A DNA stretch of 64,000 bases from Sordariomycetes sp. S80-01Y (lineage: Eukaryota > Ascomycota > Sordariomycetes): NCBI GenBank assembly GCA_037042185.1, contig JAXQJY010000024.1, positions 992,001 through 1,056,000 of the forward strand, in the 5' to 3' direction. Both the position numbers and the translations under genes were made by a program. Positions within the stretch are counted from its first letter, which is position 1. Every line of letters begins with the position of its first letter. Positions 10,860 to 23,413 of the stretch are shown here, piece by piece. The notes beneath the pieces are model-generated. The model ran no database searches. It had not been told where the DNA came from and was given only the letters and a program-made list of their open reading frames with translations.

Positions 10860-12461
10860 ATGGCGGTTCAAGAGAACGTCGTCGTCCTCGTGTCGAATCG
10901 CGCAGTGCTGACCCTGCCCGACGACTCCCTCATCCTGACACCCGCTACCATCACCATCTCGCCGTCGACGGGCAAGATCCTCTCCACACATTCCTCCATC
11001 CTGCCACAATCATCCTTCCCGCCATCAACAACATACATCGACCACTCGCCCAAGATCCTGCTGCCCGGTCTCGTAGACGCCCATGTCCACCTCAACGAGC
11101 CTGGCAGGACGGAATGGGAGGGCTTCTGGACCGGAACCCGGGCTGCGGCCAGTGGAGGTGTAACCACCGTCGTCGACATGCCCTTGAACGCCATCCCTCC
11201 CACGACAACCGTCGCCAACTTCAAGGAGAAGCTGCGGGCTAGCGTTGGAAAGTGCTGGGTCGACGTTGGCTTCTACGGCGGCGTCATCCCTGGCAACGCG
11301 GAAGACCTTGTTCCCCTGGTTGAGGCTGGAGTCCGCGGCTTCAAGGGCTTCCTCATCGAATCCGGCGTCGACGAGTTCCCCGCCGTTTCCTCAACAGACA
11401 TCGCCCTCGCAATGGACAAGCTGAAGGACTCGCCGACGACCCTTATGTTCCACGCTGAGATGATTCCTCCCATTTCCGACTCCGTGGGTGACGCCGTCCA
11501 ATCATCCGACGCACCACTCGCTCCGACAGGCGACCTGACCGCCTACCGCACATTCCTCGAATCACGGCCCCCGTCGTTTGAGACCTACGCTATCGAGGAG
11601 ATTCTGGCCCTCGCACCCGCGGCACCGAACCTGCAGCTTCACATCGTCCACCTCTCGGCCACGCAATGCATCCCGCTCTTGCGCGCCGCTCGCGCAAACG
11701 GCATCAAGGTCACCGCCGAGACCTGCTTCCACTACCTTGGGCTGACATCGGAAGAGATCGAGGCGGGTGATACAAGGCACAAGTGCTGCCCGCCAATTAG
11801 GGAAGAGAAGAACAAGGATGGGCTGTGGGATGAGCTGATGGCTGATGAGAGCTGCATCCGCACTGTCGTGTCGGACCACTCGCCGTGCACGCCGGAGCTG
11901 AAGCTGCTTCCAGGCCATCTTGATCATCCCAGCATGCTGCATTCTGACTCTGGTATTGATGTGACAGTACCCGAGGAGGAGATCGAGAAGGCAAAGGCAG
12001 CACAGACCGGAGCCACACTCGCGGGTGGCCGGGGCGATTTCTTCGCGGCCTGGGGTGGCATATCGAGCGTCGGTCTCGGGTTGCCCATCTTGCACACCAA
12101 GTCGCAGGAGCGCCTCTCAAGGCATCAAGTCGCGCCCACAATCGTCGACATCGTGCGTCTGTGCTGCCAGGCAACGGCGGCGCAGGTCGGTCTCTCGCAT
12201 CGCAAGGGCGGGCTGAAGGCGGGTATGGATGCCGATATCTGCATCTTTGACGAGTCGGAAGCCTGGACCTTTAGTCAAGGGGACATGCGATGGAAGAACA
12301 AGTGCAGTCCCTGGGAGGGCCAGGAGTTCCTCGGCCGGGTGAGGGAGACGTGGGTGAGGGGCCAGAAAGTGTTTGAGATGGGCGCTAAGGGAGGCGACGG
12401 CATGGGCTTTGTCGAGGGCAAGCCTGTGGGCGAGAGCATAACCGAGAAGCGAGTCTTTTAA
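10860..12461 (+). CDS. DAL1: Allantoinase
   Basis: Intronless 533-residue amidohydrolase with a good start context (ACCATGG). It hydrolyses allantoin to allantoate in purine degradation, releasing nitrogen for growth. Metal ligands of the cyclic amidohydrolase family are visible: DAHVHLNEPGRTEWEG with HxH at 75 and 77, a lysine at 162 in RGFKGF (the residue normally carbamylated), His 198 in MFHAEM, His 264 in LHIVHLS and Asp 339 in VSDHSPC. The region 98-110 (SGGVTTVVDMPLN) is typical of allantoinases and separates it from dihydropyrimidinases. Length matches the family. No other purine-catabolism gene is adjacent. The upstream GATA cluster fits expression when preferred nitrogen is scarce. 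Confidence 0.95.
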   Translation: MAVQENVVVLVSNRAVLTLPDDSLILTPATITISPSTGKILSTHSSILPQSSFPPSTTYIDHSPKILLPGLVDAHVHLNEPGRTEWEGFWTGTRAAASGGVTTVVDMPLNAIPPTTTVANFKEKLRASVGKCWVDVGFYGGVIPGNAEDLVPLVEAGVRGFKGFLIESGVDEFPAVSSTDIALAMDKLKDSPTTLMFHAEMIPPISDSVGDAVQSSDAPLAPTGDLTAYRTFLESRPPSFETYAIEEILALAPAAPNLQLHIVHLSATQCIPLLRAARANGIKVTAETCFHYLGLTSEEIEAGDTRHKCCPPIREEKNKDGLWDELMADESCIRTVVSDHSPCTPELKLLPGHLDHPSMLHSDSGIDVTVPEEEIEKAKAAQTGATLAGGRGDFFAAWGGISSVGLGLPILHTKSQERLSRHQVAPTIVDIVRLCCQATAAQVGLSHRKGGLKAGMDADICIFDESEAWTFSQGDMRWKNKCSPWEGQEFLGRVRETWVRGQKVFEMGAKGGDGMGFVEGKPVGESITEKRVF

Positions 12462-13807
12462 AGAGGACGAGATAAGCAGTGATGGATTGACGGGGTGTGA
12501 TCTTCTGATGGAGAAGGTTGAATAAGTGGCATCGTGATTGGAGATCGGTCATGAGGGGGATGGCCGCATCGGAGAAGAAGCTCCTAAGTATGACATTCCG
12601 AAACTACCATCATTGGGAAGGAGCGACCAAGGACATTACATAGCGACATGCATAGACTCGGTGCTTGAATGATTTATGACTCAGATTGATTTAATTACCT
12701 AGGTACTTATTTCTCGATCATATGTCCGTTTTCCGTTTCTCTTAATACCTAAGTAGTAGTCTAGAATTCAAACTCCGTTGACGGTGACTGCCAAGTTATT
12801 GTATACATGGCAGAACTTGGAAAGATCCATGTTACGCCTATTCGTAATTTGTCTAAGTTATCATATGAGTTGTGCGAATGTTATTCTATATTTATCAATT
12901 GATCTCTAATGACAGCGCAATAAAAAACCCTGTTGCATGACAGGTATAGGGTAGGTCAGTACGTCGGTCTGTGGGCTACAACCAGCGAGGCTGATCCCTT
13001 GTTAGCAACTGCTCAGTGACAAGGAAATGCATATCAAATGCGTTGATGAGACAAGCTATGAGAAGGAACCTTTGAGAGTCTCAGAAAAGAACCAAGTATT
13101 CTCAGTTGTGTCGCTGGCATGTCCACCCTCCTCTATACGCGCTGGGAGGCTGGAGTGCGCATGGTAGGGATCAAAGGATGGTCTCGTGCCGGGCTACCAA
13201 TAATAGAAGTGCCTCACCTCAGCATATTCTGCTGAGCCTCCAATTTGCTTTATACGGGGCATGGTAGAAGCAGCCTCGATCGAAACCCTTGCGATGGCTT
13301 GAAGTCTAAGGCTTTGATCCAACGAGCACCGATCTTTCCTCATTGAGATCATTTTGAACAACAAGAGAGAAGGTATAAAACGACAGACTTGATCCCATGG
13401 TTCTCATTATAGTAAATAAAAGGCGACATATAGACTCAGAGAATTTGGGTTGGCAAATCCGGCAACGATTGCCGTTGTCTTTTCATCACTTGACACTTGA
13501 GGTGGAGAGGCTGGGCTTACGCATCGGCACAGAAGAAGTTCCATGGTCTAGTTCTTTAAGACCGGCTGGTTTCTGCGATGCTCTAGCGTTTTCAGCTCAT
13601 GCAGCCGATCTCATGGATGAAGCTCTAGACTGAGAGCCTGATGCGAGCCGTGCGCCTCAGAGCCTCGTCTGAGCGGAAGAGCGGCTTAGACGGCAGGGTT
13701 CTTTACCCCCGCCTTCAAGAAAAAACACTTCATCACATTTCTAATGATCTTTCTTGAAAGCCTATGGTGAGACTTTGTTGAAATTTGCCCCTATCATTTC
13801 AAAAGCT
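12462..13807. other. AT-rich intergenic region
   Basis: Contains a markedly AT-rich stretch at about 12640-12930 with the palindrome TACCTAGGTA near 12698. A TATA-like TATAAAA lies at 13374-13380, about 430 bp before the next gene's ATG. Between them a 78-codon open frame (13397-13633) has no recognisable motif; it may be an upstream frame in the leader of the next gene. Confidence 0.45.
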
Positions 13808-16800
13808 ATGTCGTATCCTTCTGGATACTCTGACCTGCCAGAGGTCGTCCCATCAAGCGGCTATCCCTCATTCACACCACTCAAACGCCATGACCAACCC
13901 TCAAACACCATGCCACAACCGTCAAGCGCCTATGCCCATGGGCTAGAATACCGTCCAGCCCCTCCAACGAAAGCGCCGACATCGACGGACCCGGAATCGC
14001 CGCCAATCGCCCCGCAGTCTTCCTATCAGCAGCGCGGACAATGCTGTAATTGCAGGCGTACAGTCAAGATATGGAAGTGTGTTCAGTGTGATGACTCTTT
14101 TTGCGACGAATGCTGGCCAGAAGAACGTCCCCATCGGGTGAGAGCTGCCCCAGCTGCATGGCACCACTTGGCCGACTCCCCCGCTAACTCATGTTGCTCT
14201 GCCAGCCGGGTCGGGTTGGTATAGATGGCCGCCCTCATGAGAAGGTCGACGAAGAGGTCGTTGATCGGCTCCAACAAGTCTTTGGCCGCCTGTCCAAGCA
14301 AGAGCAAGACCTTCGCCACGAAAGCGACATCAGCACTACCTGGTTTGGGGTTGATAGGGAAGGAGATAGCTCCTATCTGCACTACTCGAACCGACTTATT
14401 GATATCCTGCAAGATCAAGCTGGGGATCGCCAAGAACGCTTTCCTCAACTCGTTTCGTTTGTAGGCCAGACGGGTAGGCTTGTCCCTCTGATATCTGAAG
14501 GAATCTCAAAACGTTGCTAAGATTTATCTCCGCAGGCGCGGGAAAAAGTACCATAATCAAGATGTTGATCAATCGTGAACAAGCACGTACCGAAACCACC
14601 GGCCAAGCCTCATCGCCAGTCCCAGGATTGGTCGGTGACAACATTCCAACAACCGGCAATGTTCATCTATACGCGGATCCTGGTACTCATCATGCGCAGA
14701 AGCCTATCTTGTATGCAGATTGTGAAGGCATGCAGGGAGGTGAGCATCCACCTAGGGGTCTGACACGTCGGGAGGTCATCGAGACGTCTCGGAAGCCCAG
14801 ACAGATGGTAAAGAACAAGCTGCGTAAAAGGCTCTCGTGGCCTGATCTGCCTAAGAAGCAGTCTCGAGAGTTTGCCGTTCGTACTTTGTTCCCACGAATA
14901 CTGTACACATTTTCCGATGTCGTCGTCTTTGTTCTCCGCGAAGTCAGGTACGATTCGCTCATTTGAACTCTATGGAGAAGGTGAACTGACGCACAATTTC
15001 AACCGCACAGAACATTTCAAAGTGAAGTCCTCAAACAGCTGGTCGTCTGGGGCGCCGCATCCGTGGACAAATCGCTGAACCAGCCGACCTTACCACACGT
15101 CATCATCGTCGTCAATGCAGCTGATAGTGGCATCGATGAGGGCCAGTGGGACCCCAATTATGCGACAAAAGAGCTGCTTCGTGACTACGAAAACTCCGTG
15201 CATCAAGTTCCAGAATTGCGCGAGATTCTCGCCAAGTTCGATGCACGAGAAAGACGCCCTCATACGACTAAGGAGCTCTTGGAACGATACTACTCATCAG
15301 TGACGGTCGTCAAGATACCTTCAAAGGGCCGCTATATGCAGATGGATGATCAGGTTGGAACACTGTACAATCTCATCTCGACAAAGTGCATCCAGTCGCA
15401 TGCCGACAAGAAGAGAATCCGCATGTCACTTAACGCCGAAAGACTTCCACAATACGTCAGCATGGCTTATGAGCATTTCTCACGGCGGTTGGATGAGCCT
15501 TTCGACTTCGTAGAGGCAGCGCGTCGCTGCGCTCCTCTGCCCCAGGGCTTCGGCGGGCATGTATTGAATCTGATTCTTTCCTTGTCTCTGCATAAGCATG
15601 GGTGGGACAAGAAACCAGAAGATCTCCTGAGTCGACTCAGCCCCTTGATCGCGTCGTGCATTATGCTTGCTGTCATTAGGGACAACACACAAGGTGAGAC
15701 CACAGATTGCATAAAGTTACATCAACGTAAATGCTAATATATCGCAGGCGCATACGAGACACTCTTGTGGGACACATACAGGGAGCCTCTCTACTCATGC
15801 CTGACAGAGTTCTGTGATAACTGGCTGAGCTGTTCCTTTGAACAGAATGGCATTCGCTGCTACAATGCGAAGAACTCTCACAGCAAAGGTCATCAGTCCT
15901 CCCAGGGCAAGATTCTCAGGCGTGGAGGCTATCAGTCATCCTTTGACCTGTCAGCCTTCTTCCACGTGTGGATGGAGGACATTGGCCGTAAGATCGACCG
16001 CCAAAACTTCGAGCTCTTAAACCAGGACTTCGGTGAAGAGACGCAGCACATCCATCGACTGCACCGCCAAGTTGTGGCGACGTTCTATCGAGAGGCGACA
16101 TCAAGAGAAGTGTCCCTTTTCAAAAGCCATCTGACCTGTCTTTACTGCGTGCGGAAGGTGCCCGAGAGTATTCTGCCGTGTGGACACATTCTGTGCAAGC
16201 CTTGCATTCAGGCTCTGGGGAAAGACAAAGAGCATGGTTGGTATGAGCTTGATTGCTGTCCGCTACATCCGAGAGAAACGCGTTGGCCGGAGAGGGCGTG
16301 CATCCGCTTCAAACCCAAAGATGCTGGAGTCCGCGTTTTATGCATGGACGGGTAAGTGAAGCGTAAGACTTGGTGGTATAGCCTCAGCTAACGGAGATTC
16401 CAGCGGTGGTGTCAGAGGACTCGTTGAGCTTGCAATCTTGCAGGCGATAGAAAGCGAGCTTTATGGTGCGATCCCGATTCAGAATTTCTTTGATCTCATT
16501 GTCGGAACGAGGTAAGATTTTCCAGCCTTGCAAGAGGTCACCAAGAAATCTGTGGAGTAATTGCTAGTGTTACTAACGTCAAAAGCACTGGCGGCATTGT
16601 TGCCCTAGGCTTAGGCATAAAACAATGGAGGGTTGCAGAGTGTCGACGTAACTTCAGGAACTTCGTCGAGCAGGCTTTCACTAAACGTCCCTTCAAGCCG
16701 CTGGCTATACTCAGCCACAAGAGCTACTACAAGACAAAGCCCTTGGAAGCAGTTTTGACGCAAGCTTTTGACAGCAACTCGCTGCTCTACGGAGGACCCA

Positions 16801-18405
16801 AGCCTGGCAGCTCAACATCGATCCGTGTCGCCATTACCTCGACGCTCGCTACCGAGAACAGACCAGTCATTCTATCCAACTACAACACTGGCGGAGAGCG
16901 AGACCATTGTGAGTCACATTTTGTCGTCTTCCGTCTCAAACATGACGACAGCTGACTCTTCGTCAACAGTGCCGTACCACTTCATTAGACCCCGTGAGCC
17001 CACAAGGGAGATGAAGGTTTGGGAAGCAGCACGAGCCACTGCTGCGGCTCCGCCGTATTTCAAGCCATATGTCAAGCCGGAGTCTGGAACTGCATTTGCT
17101 GATGGAGCAATTCATAATAATTGCCCCGTCAGAATTGCCGATTCAGAGCGCAAGTTACTATGGGAGGATGTGAGCGATTGGCCCGCAGACATGCTACTTT
17201 CACTGGGAACCGGTTTGAGCGGTGTCGACCGGGGCAGCAAGTCGTCGAGCAAGTTCTACGCTGGCTTCGGGGGGCCGATTGATCCCACTCAACATCGTAA
17301 CGTTGCAGGACTCAGCTACCTGTGGAGGACCGCAAGCAGCATCATTGATGACCAGCTCAACTGCGAGAAGATATGGAAGGACTACCAAGCGAATGTTGCG
17401 GCCCCGAGCAAGGCACATGGTGCTGAAGCGCGGCGCCGGAACATCCGGCTCAACATCACTTTTGACGGTGACAGAGCTCGTCTTGACGATATCAGCTGTC
17501 TGGACCGTATAGAGCAAGAAGCCCAGCGCCTGATTCAGGAAGACAAGCTCGAGATAACCGAAATCGCCCACAGGTTAGTGGCTAGCTGCTTCTACTTTGA
17601 TAAGACAGGATGCCCTCCGTCCAGAGTAACTGGAGAATATGTTTGCTACGGTAAGTTTGCTCTCTCCTTTGAGGCCGAGAAGCTACAATACTAATTGAAA
17701 TCGGTAGGTAATATTCGCTGTCGCCTTAACGAAGGCAGTGAAGATCTCAGGGGCCTCGGTTACATCTTGGAACGGCTCACACGCGGTACAATCTTCTCAC
17801 CACATTTCTATCTCCAGGAAAACTTCCAGGGATTGGATGAGAAGGAGCACGAGATACCTATACCCGTCGATACCATTCGGAATATGTGCAGTCGTGGATC
17901 GTTTCAATTGCCGACAAACCTAGCTATCAACGGCTCCGGCCAGTCCAGCTTGACACGGATCTCATTGCGCCTGCAATCCCAACCATATGGCAAGTCGTAC
18001 AACCTCAGCTACGGCGGCTCAATGAGACACACGGTCATCGAGCCTTATCTGTCAATCAGTGGGTTTCCCAGAGAGCTTTGGACACAGGACAATGCAATGT
18101 CACCGCCTTTGGATCTTGAGGATCAGCGCGACAACACCTCCAACCCGTGGAGCCCCGACTCATTCTTGGCTCCGTCCGCAGTTCCGCGTTCTGTGTCCGA
18201 CCCTGAAGTCCCAACGGTCCTGCGCAAGACCAGAAGTCGATTTATGAAGAGATCCTCGGGTCTCTCGGCTTGGGCCACACAAGGACACAGATATTCTGAT
18301 TCCAACGTCGCCAGCTTGACAATATTGGAGGATGACCCTGAAGGCTTGCGGTCAAGCACCGAAACGGACCCTACGAGCCCAGCGACCAAGTCGCTTCTTT
18401 ATTGA
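13808..18405 (+). CDS. B-box-like/GTPase-like/RING/patatin fusion protein
   Basis: Nine exons, 1,368 residues: 13808-14137, 14206-14473, 14536-14947, 15011-15693, 15748-16351, 16404-16511, 16586-16908, 16970-17650, 17708-18405; every junction has GT-AG signals and keeps the frame. Domain order: Pro/Ser-rich N-terminus; Cys/His finger (C82, C91, C94, C99, C102, H109); P-loop GQTGAGKST at 197-205, split by an intron; DxxG-like DCEG at 261-264; a NAAD box at 372-375 where GTPases have N/TKxD; RING finger about 695-738; patatin domain with oxyanion loop DGGGVRG (765-771), nucleophile GTSTGG (Ser 802) and DGA (Asp 954). The catalytic dyad is complete, so lipid acyl hydrolase activity is likely. 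I infer nucleotide-controlled activation, with the RING possibly adding ubiquitin-ligase function. Similar fungal proteins are often named FabD/lysophospholipase-like. A decayed copy follows directly. Confidence 0.82.
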
Positions 18406-18896
18406 GGAGAAAGGACCGATATTCCAAGACTAATATATGTAGTATAAAGGGGTCTACTTCTAATATCCAGTGGGGAATATGTTGAAGAAAGAATAGCAGA
18501 AATACGCATACAGAGACCAAGTGGTTCCAAGAATATTTTGATGCACCAACGTTCGTGCTGACCATAAAATGGGTGGTACCCCATTGACAAAGCTGTTATG
18601 AGTGAGAACAAAGGCATTTAGGGTCATGAGGGCGTACACTTTCGAAACCTCGTAAGGTAAATGCGATATGGTAAAGAAACCTGTTTTAGAAGCACCGGTC
18701 AGTGAAGAATTCAGATACCATCTACTGCTTCACCGCGTAGCGAGAAAAGAAGGGTTCTCTAGCAACTAATCCACATGCTAAATGGTGTATCTAAAGTTGA
18801 CATCCCCCTCAATTGTGCTGCGGCACGAAGAGCAGAGGTCTGTGCATGCCTATCTTCGGAGCTTTGGGGAATTGAAGGACTGACATATATATTTAG
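18406..18896. other. Spacer between tandem copies
   Basis: No gene seen. It does not contain the finger, P-loop or DxxG exons that precede the corresponding point in the first copy, so the second copy lacks its 5' third. Confidence 0.5.
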
Positions 18897-21800
18897 AGCC
18901 TTCCAGACCAAAGTTTTGAAATAGTTGATCACATGGGCAGCTTCTTCAGTGGACAAATCCGTCAATCAGCCCAAGCTGCCACATGCCATTATCGTGGTCA
19001 ACGCAACTGATAGTCGCGTGGACAAGGCCCAATGGGACCCAAAGCATGCAACCGAAGAGCTTTTCAGAGACTATCAAGAGTCTATCCAGCAAGTCTCTGA
19101 GCTACAAGATATTACGAGCAACCTCAGCGCGCAGAACAAACGAGTCGACACGGCTAAAGAGCTCCTCGAGCACTTCTACTCCTCGGTCACGGTTCTGCGG
19201 ATACCTACGAAAGATCGATATAAGCTGCTGGATGAACAATTCTCGAAGCTGTATCGTCTCATTAATGAGAACTGCGCCCGCTCCCACCGGCATAAGAAAC
19301 AAATTCGCATGTCGCTCAACACCGTGCGGCTGCCCCAATATATCGGCATGGCGTTCGCCCATTTCTCGAAGAAGAAGGATGAGCCGTTTAACTTCTTAGA
19401 AGCATCTCGTCGTTGTGCGCCAGCACCTAGAGGGTTTGGTGGGCATATTCTCGACTTGATCGTGTCTCTGTATCGAATTGAAGGATCCAACTCCGGAGAC
19501 TGGCTCACAAGCATTTTGATCAGTCTCAGCCCACTGATTGCCTCTTGCATCATGTTGGCCGCATTGAGGGATAATACACAAGGTAGCAAGGCCTCCATCA
19601 TAATCTGGGGATCTGAAGTGGCCTGCTAACAGATCATAGGGGAGTATGTCGACCTGCTCAAGTTCAATTACCGGGAGATCCTCAAGAACTGTCTTATGGA
19701 GTTCTGCGACAATTGGTTGGGGTGTGCCTTTGTACATGATAAAGTGCGATGTCGGAACGCAAAGAACTTCCACCACAAGGGACATCAAGGACCTTCAGGT
19801 TACGTCTTCAATGGCGGGGGGTACCAATCGCCGGTGCACTTCCCGACTCTGTTTGAAAACTGGATGACTCAGATTGCCGCTGACATCACGCGACATAAAG
19901 CCCGGAATCAAGAAGAAGCGTACGGGAAAGAGGAGGACCTGATTCACGATCTGCACCAGGAAGTCGTACAGAGCTTCTACGAGCAAGCTACCACGGCGCT
20001 GGAGGTGCAGTTGAGGAGCCCGTGGACATGCCTGTACTGTCTCAGACGTGTCCCGGAAAGCACACTGCCTTGCGGGCATACCTTGTGCAAGCCATGTGTC
20101 AAGTCGTTAGGAACCTCCAGGGACCAGGGCGTGTTCGAGTTGGACTCGTGCCCTCTACATCCAAGCACGCTGTGGCGGCAGCCGGCGAGCATTCGTTTCA
20201 AGCCTGATGAAGCAGGCGTGAGAATGCTCTGTATGGACGGGTACGTGCAAGAGAGACATGAATAGAACAAGCTGATGATGGCCACAGTGGAGGGGTGAGA
20301 GGCCTCGTGGAGTTAGCCGTTCTCCAAGCCATTGAGAACGAACTAGGGGGATACGTCCCCATCCAGCATTTCTTCGACCTCGTCGTTGGAACCAGGTGAG
20401 ATGAGAATGATTGCACCCCTATAAGACCTGGAACTGATATGACAGCACTGGGGGATCATTGCCCTGGGCCTCGGAGTGAAGCAATGGCGAGTCTCGGAAT
20501 GCCAGGAGATTTTCAAGAAGTTAGCTAAGAAGGCCTTCACCCGGAGAGCGCTGGTGAAGGCTGTTGCTGTCAAAAGCAAAAGCTGGTACAGAACCAAGCC
20601 AATTGAGGAGGTTCTCAAGGCATCGTTTGGCGATGGTTTATTGTTCTCTGGCGGGGAAGAGAATTCCGAAGGTGGCAACTCAGGGCCCATCCGTGTAGCG
20701 GTAACAGCGACCTCCGCAACGGAAGGGAATCCCGTCATTCTGGCGAACTACAACACCGGGGCTAGGAGGACCAAAGGTATGTCAATCTCAAGGGCAACCC
20801 TGGCACAAAAGGCTGATTTCTTGTCCTCAGTGCCGTACTACTTCCTCCGACCGCACAGATCATCTCTCGAGTTCAAGATTTGGGAGGCGGCCAGGGCCAC
20901 ATCCGCAGCACCGTCATATTTCAAGTATTTTGAGAAATCAGAGACCAGAACAGCTTACGTCGACGGCGCAATCTACTACAACTGCCCCGTGCGGGTCGCC
21001 GAACATGAGCGGAAGCTAATCTGGGAGGAGGTCGGCGACTGGCCAGCTGATATCCTGCTATCTTTGGGCACTGGCTTGAGCTCATCTGAAGTGCAAGAAA
21101 GGGGCCATGACTCTAAGAGGAAATACTTTGACGTCGATCCGCATCAGAGCACTGACCGGCACGGTGATGTGGACGGATGGAGAGGTCTCTTCCGAACGAT
21201 CAAAGGAATGATCGATGACCAGCTCGACTGTGAGAAGACTTGGGAAGACTACTGCACGCAAGCTCCTCTGCCCAAAGGGGCACACCACGATGAGAGCAAC
21301 AGGCGCAACTTCCGGATCAACCTTACGTTCCCAGGTACGAAGCCGCGGCTGGACGATGTGTCGGACTTGCAAAGGCTGGAAGATGAAGCCAATCGCTTGG
21401 TTAAGTCTGGTAGCGTTATGTACGAGATCGTTGAGGTCGCACACAGACTGGTCGCGAGCTGCTTCTACTTCCAAAGGACGAAGTGCAGCGCCGGACAGAA
21501 GATTGGGTCATACGAATGCACAGGTGACTCTTCGACTCCCCAATCGTTAAGTGATGCTCCTGTACTTACGAGGCCCAGGGAACATCCGCTGCCGATTCAT
21601 CGAAGGGACACAAACATCAAAGGTCTTGGGAAGATCATGCGCAAATTCACCTTGGGCGCCGATTTCGTGCCCTTCTTCCACGTGCAGGAGAACTACGGCG
21701 CTCGCGACGAGGAATCTTTCCAAGCGCCCATACCCGATGCAACAATCCAGAGAATGTGCGACGTAGGGTCGTTCCGCATGCCTACGGATATCCTGATAGA

Positions 21801-21950
21801 GGGGTCCAGGCACTCGAGCGTCTCCCGCCTGTCGCTCTGCCTTCAGCCGGGCCATTACGGATCTCATAATGATCACAAAGACCCGCGAATCGATTAATCC
21901 GAGAGGAGCCTGCTATCAATCAGCGGTTTCCCCAGACCTCTGTGGGAAGT
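18897..21950 (+). pseudogene. Decayed tandem copy of the GTPase-RING-patatin gene
   Basis: Colinear with the upstream gene from its residue 337 onward. It keeps the same intron positions (introns at 19583-19639, 20241-20287, about 20396-20445, 20777-20830 and about 21525-21579), the NATD box, the RING (CLYCLRRVPES to CPLHP), DGGGVRG and the DGA motif (YVDGAIYYNCPV). Missing are the N-terminal finger and the P-loop part. The copy opens with a stop where the first copy has Gln, has no in-frame ATG near its start, and loses frame at the nucleophile region (about 20450) and again near 21610. Residual similarity to the C-terminus of copy one continues past the stop at 21897 to about 21950. The shared introns show DNA-level tandem duplication. 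An mRNA could still be made, but a full enzyme is unlikely. Confidence 0.75.
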
Positions 21951-23413
21951 CGGAGATTTGGAGGTACCGTTGCCTGCCAACCTTCGTCCTGCCTCTGGGG
22001 CCAGACTTTCGAGTGCACGCACTGCTGCCGGCCCTCGAAACAGACACAAGCCACTTCCGATACATGGCAACGGCCAGGGAAAGCCTCAGACGTGGTCACG
22101 GTTGAAGTCTCTGCTTGCAACAAGGAACTCTTCGTCGCCTCAGCTCCAAGAGGAGAAGGGAGGCGGCGAAGCAAGGACCAGCAGCACCACAGACCTGATC
22201 GAAAAAGAGACGGGGCTTTGAAATAGTCGAGGCGAATGTGCAGTGCAGATGCAGCATAGAATTTCAGCACATAACGCTGGATATATATTCAGACCATCGG
22301 CGTTGACGAACTTGGTTGCTGGGGGTAAAAGAGGCGTCACGGGGAGCTCTGCGTTGCGTGGTCGTGCTTATCGTCAGAATAGTGAAAGGCATTGGATAGA
22401 CCAGATGCAACCCGAGCTCCTGCAGGAGCAAAGGTTCTACAGCTTCAAGAGCCTACAGATTTCGAGATTACGTTGAGAACCCAATGCGTTTTGAATGCCA
22501 TTCTTTGGGGGGGATACGACGACATGGCCGAGCAATGTCTCAAACAAATGTGTCGTGCTCGCAGCAGCCATGGACTGGACGTGTCGGCGCCACAACCGAG
22601 GTCGCGGTCTGGAACATGTGTCAAACAAGAGTGCAAGACACAGAAACCAGAAATCAAGGGTGCCATGTGCTCAACGGCGCAGATCGTTCGAGAGGCCAAG
22701 CTTCTGCCAATGCGAGGCTTCGGATGGGGAGCGTTCCGGTGAGAAGATGAATGAGCCTATTTGAGGGGGGTGTGCGGGGAAGACGAGCTGTTGGAACGAG
22801 GATCGGCGGGGAATGCTTTTGTTGGTCGTGTTCTAGCGCTTCGATGCTAAGCCAAGCGCGTAACCCGAGGGATTGATCAGAGTTAAGGTGCAGTTAAGGC
22901 GCATTTAAGGTAGTAATTATAGGGGGCGACGGGGCGAGGCAGGGCAACGCGCCAAGCGATCATGTTCGAGCCAACTGCCCGCAGTGGAACTCATCTTCCC
23001 ACTACAGGTTCGGGCCCCGGTCCGGCCCACCAACGTTGCATCCCATCATCAATCTCATAGCACAATTGACAGGGTCCTGTCCGTCCCTGTCGGTCCTGTC
23101 GCAATCAATCGACATTTCCGCCAAAAAGGCTGTCGTCCGTCTTCGCCATCTTGTTTCTGTCACCTCATCTCATCAGCAGTGGCTCTTCCTTCCTTCTTGC
23201 CGAGTTGGCGCGCCTCATCCTCTCGTCGTCATAGATCAATCAGACCTCACCTCTCAATTCGACGACCCCTCACCCCGTCAACCGTCGAACCTCCAATCTC
23301 GCTCAGCTTCCAGCCGACGCCCCGCGATCCGACAACGTGGCTGAAAGAGCGCGACCTGTCCTGCCATGAGCTGCCACTAATCAATCCCCTACGACTCGAC
23401 GCTGACCGCCACA
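21951..23413. other. Intergenic, upstream of ABC transporter
   Basis: No gene recognised. Three copies of a TTAAGG-type element occur between 22883 and 22912. The last 400 bp are C/T-rich and look like the 5' leader of the transporter gene. Confidence 0.45.
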
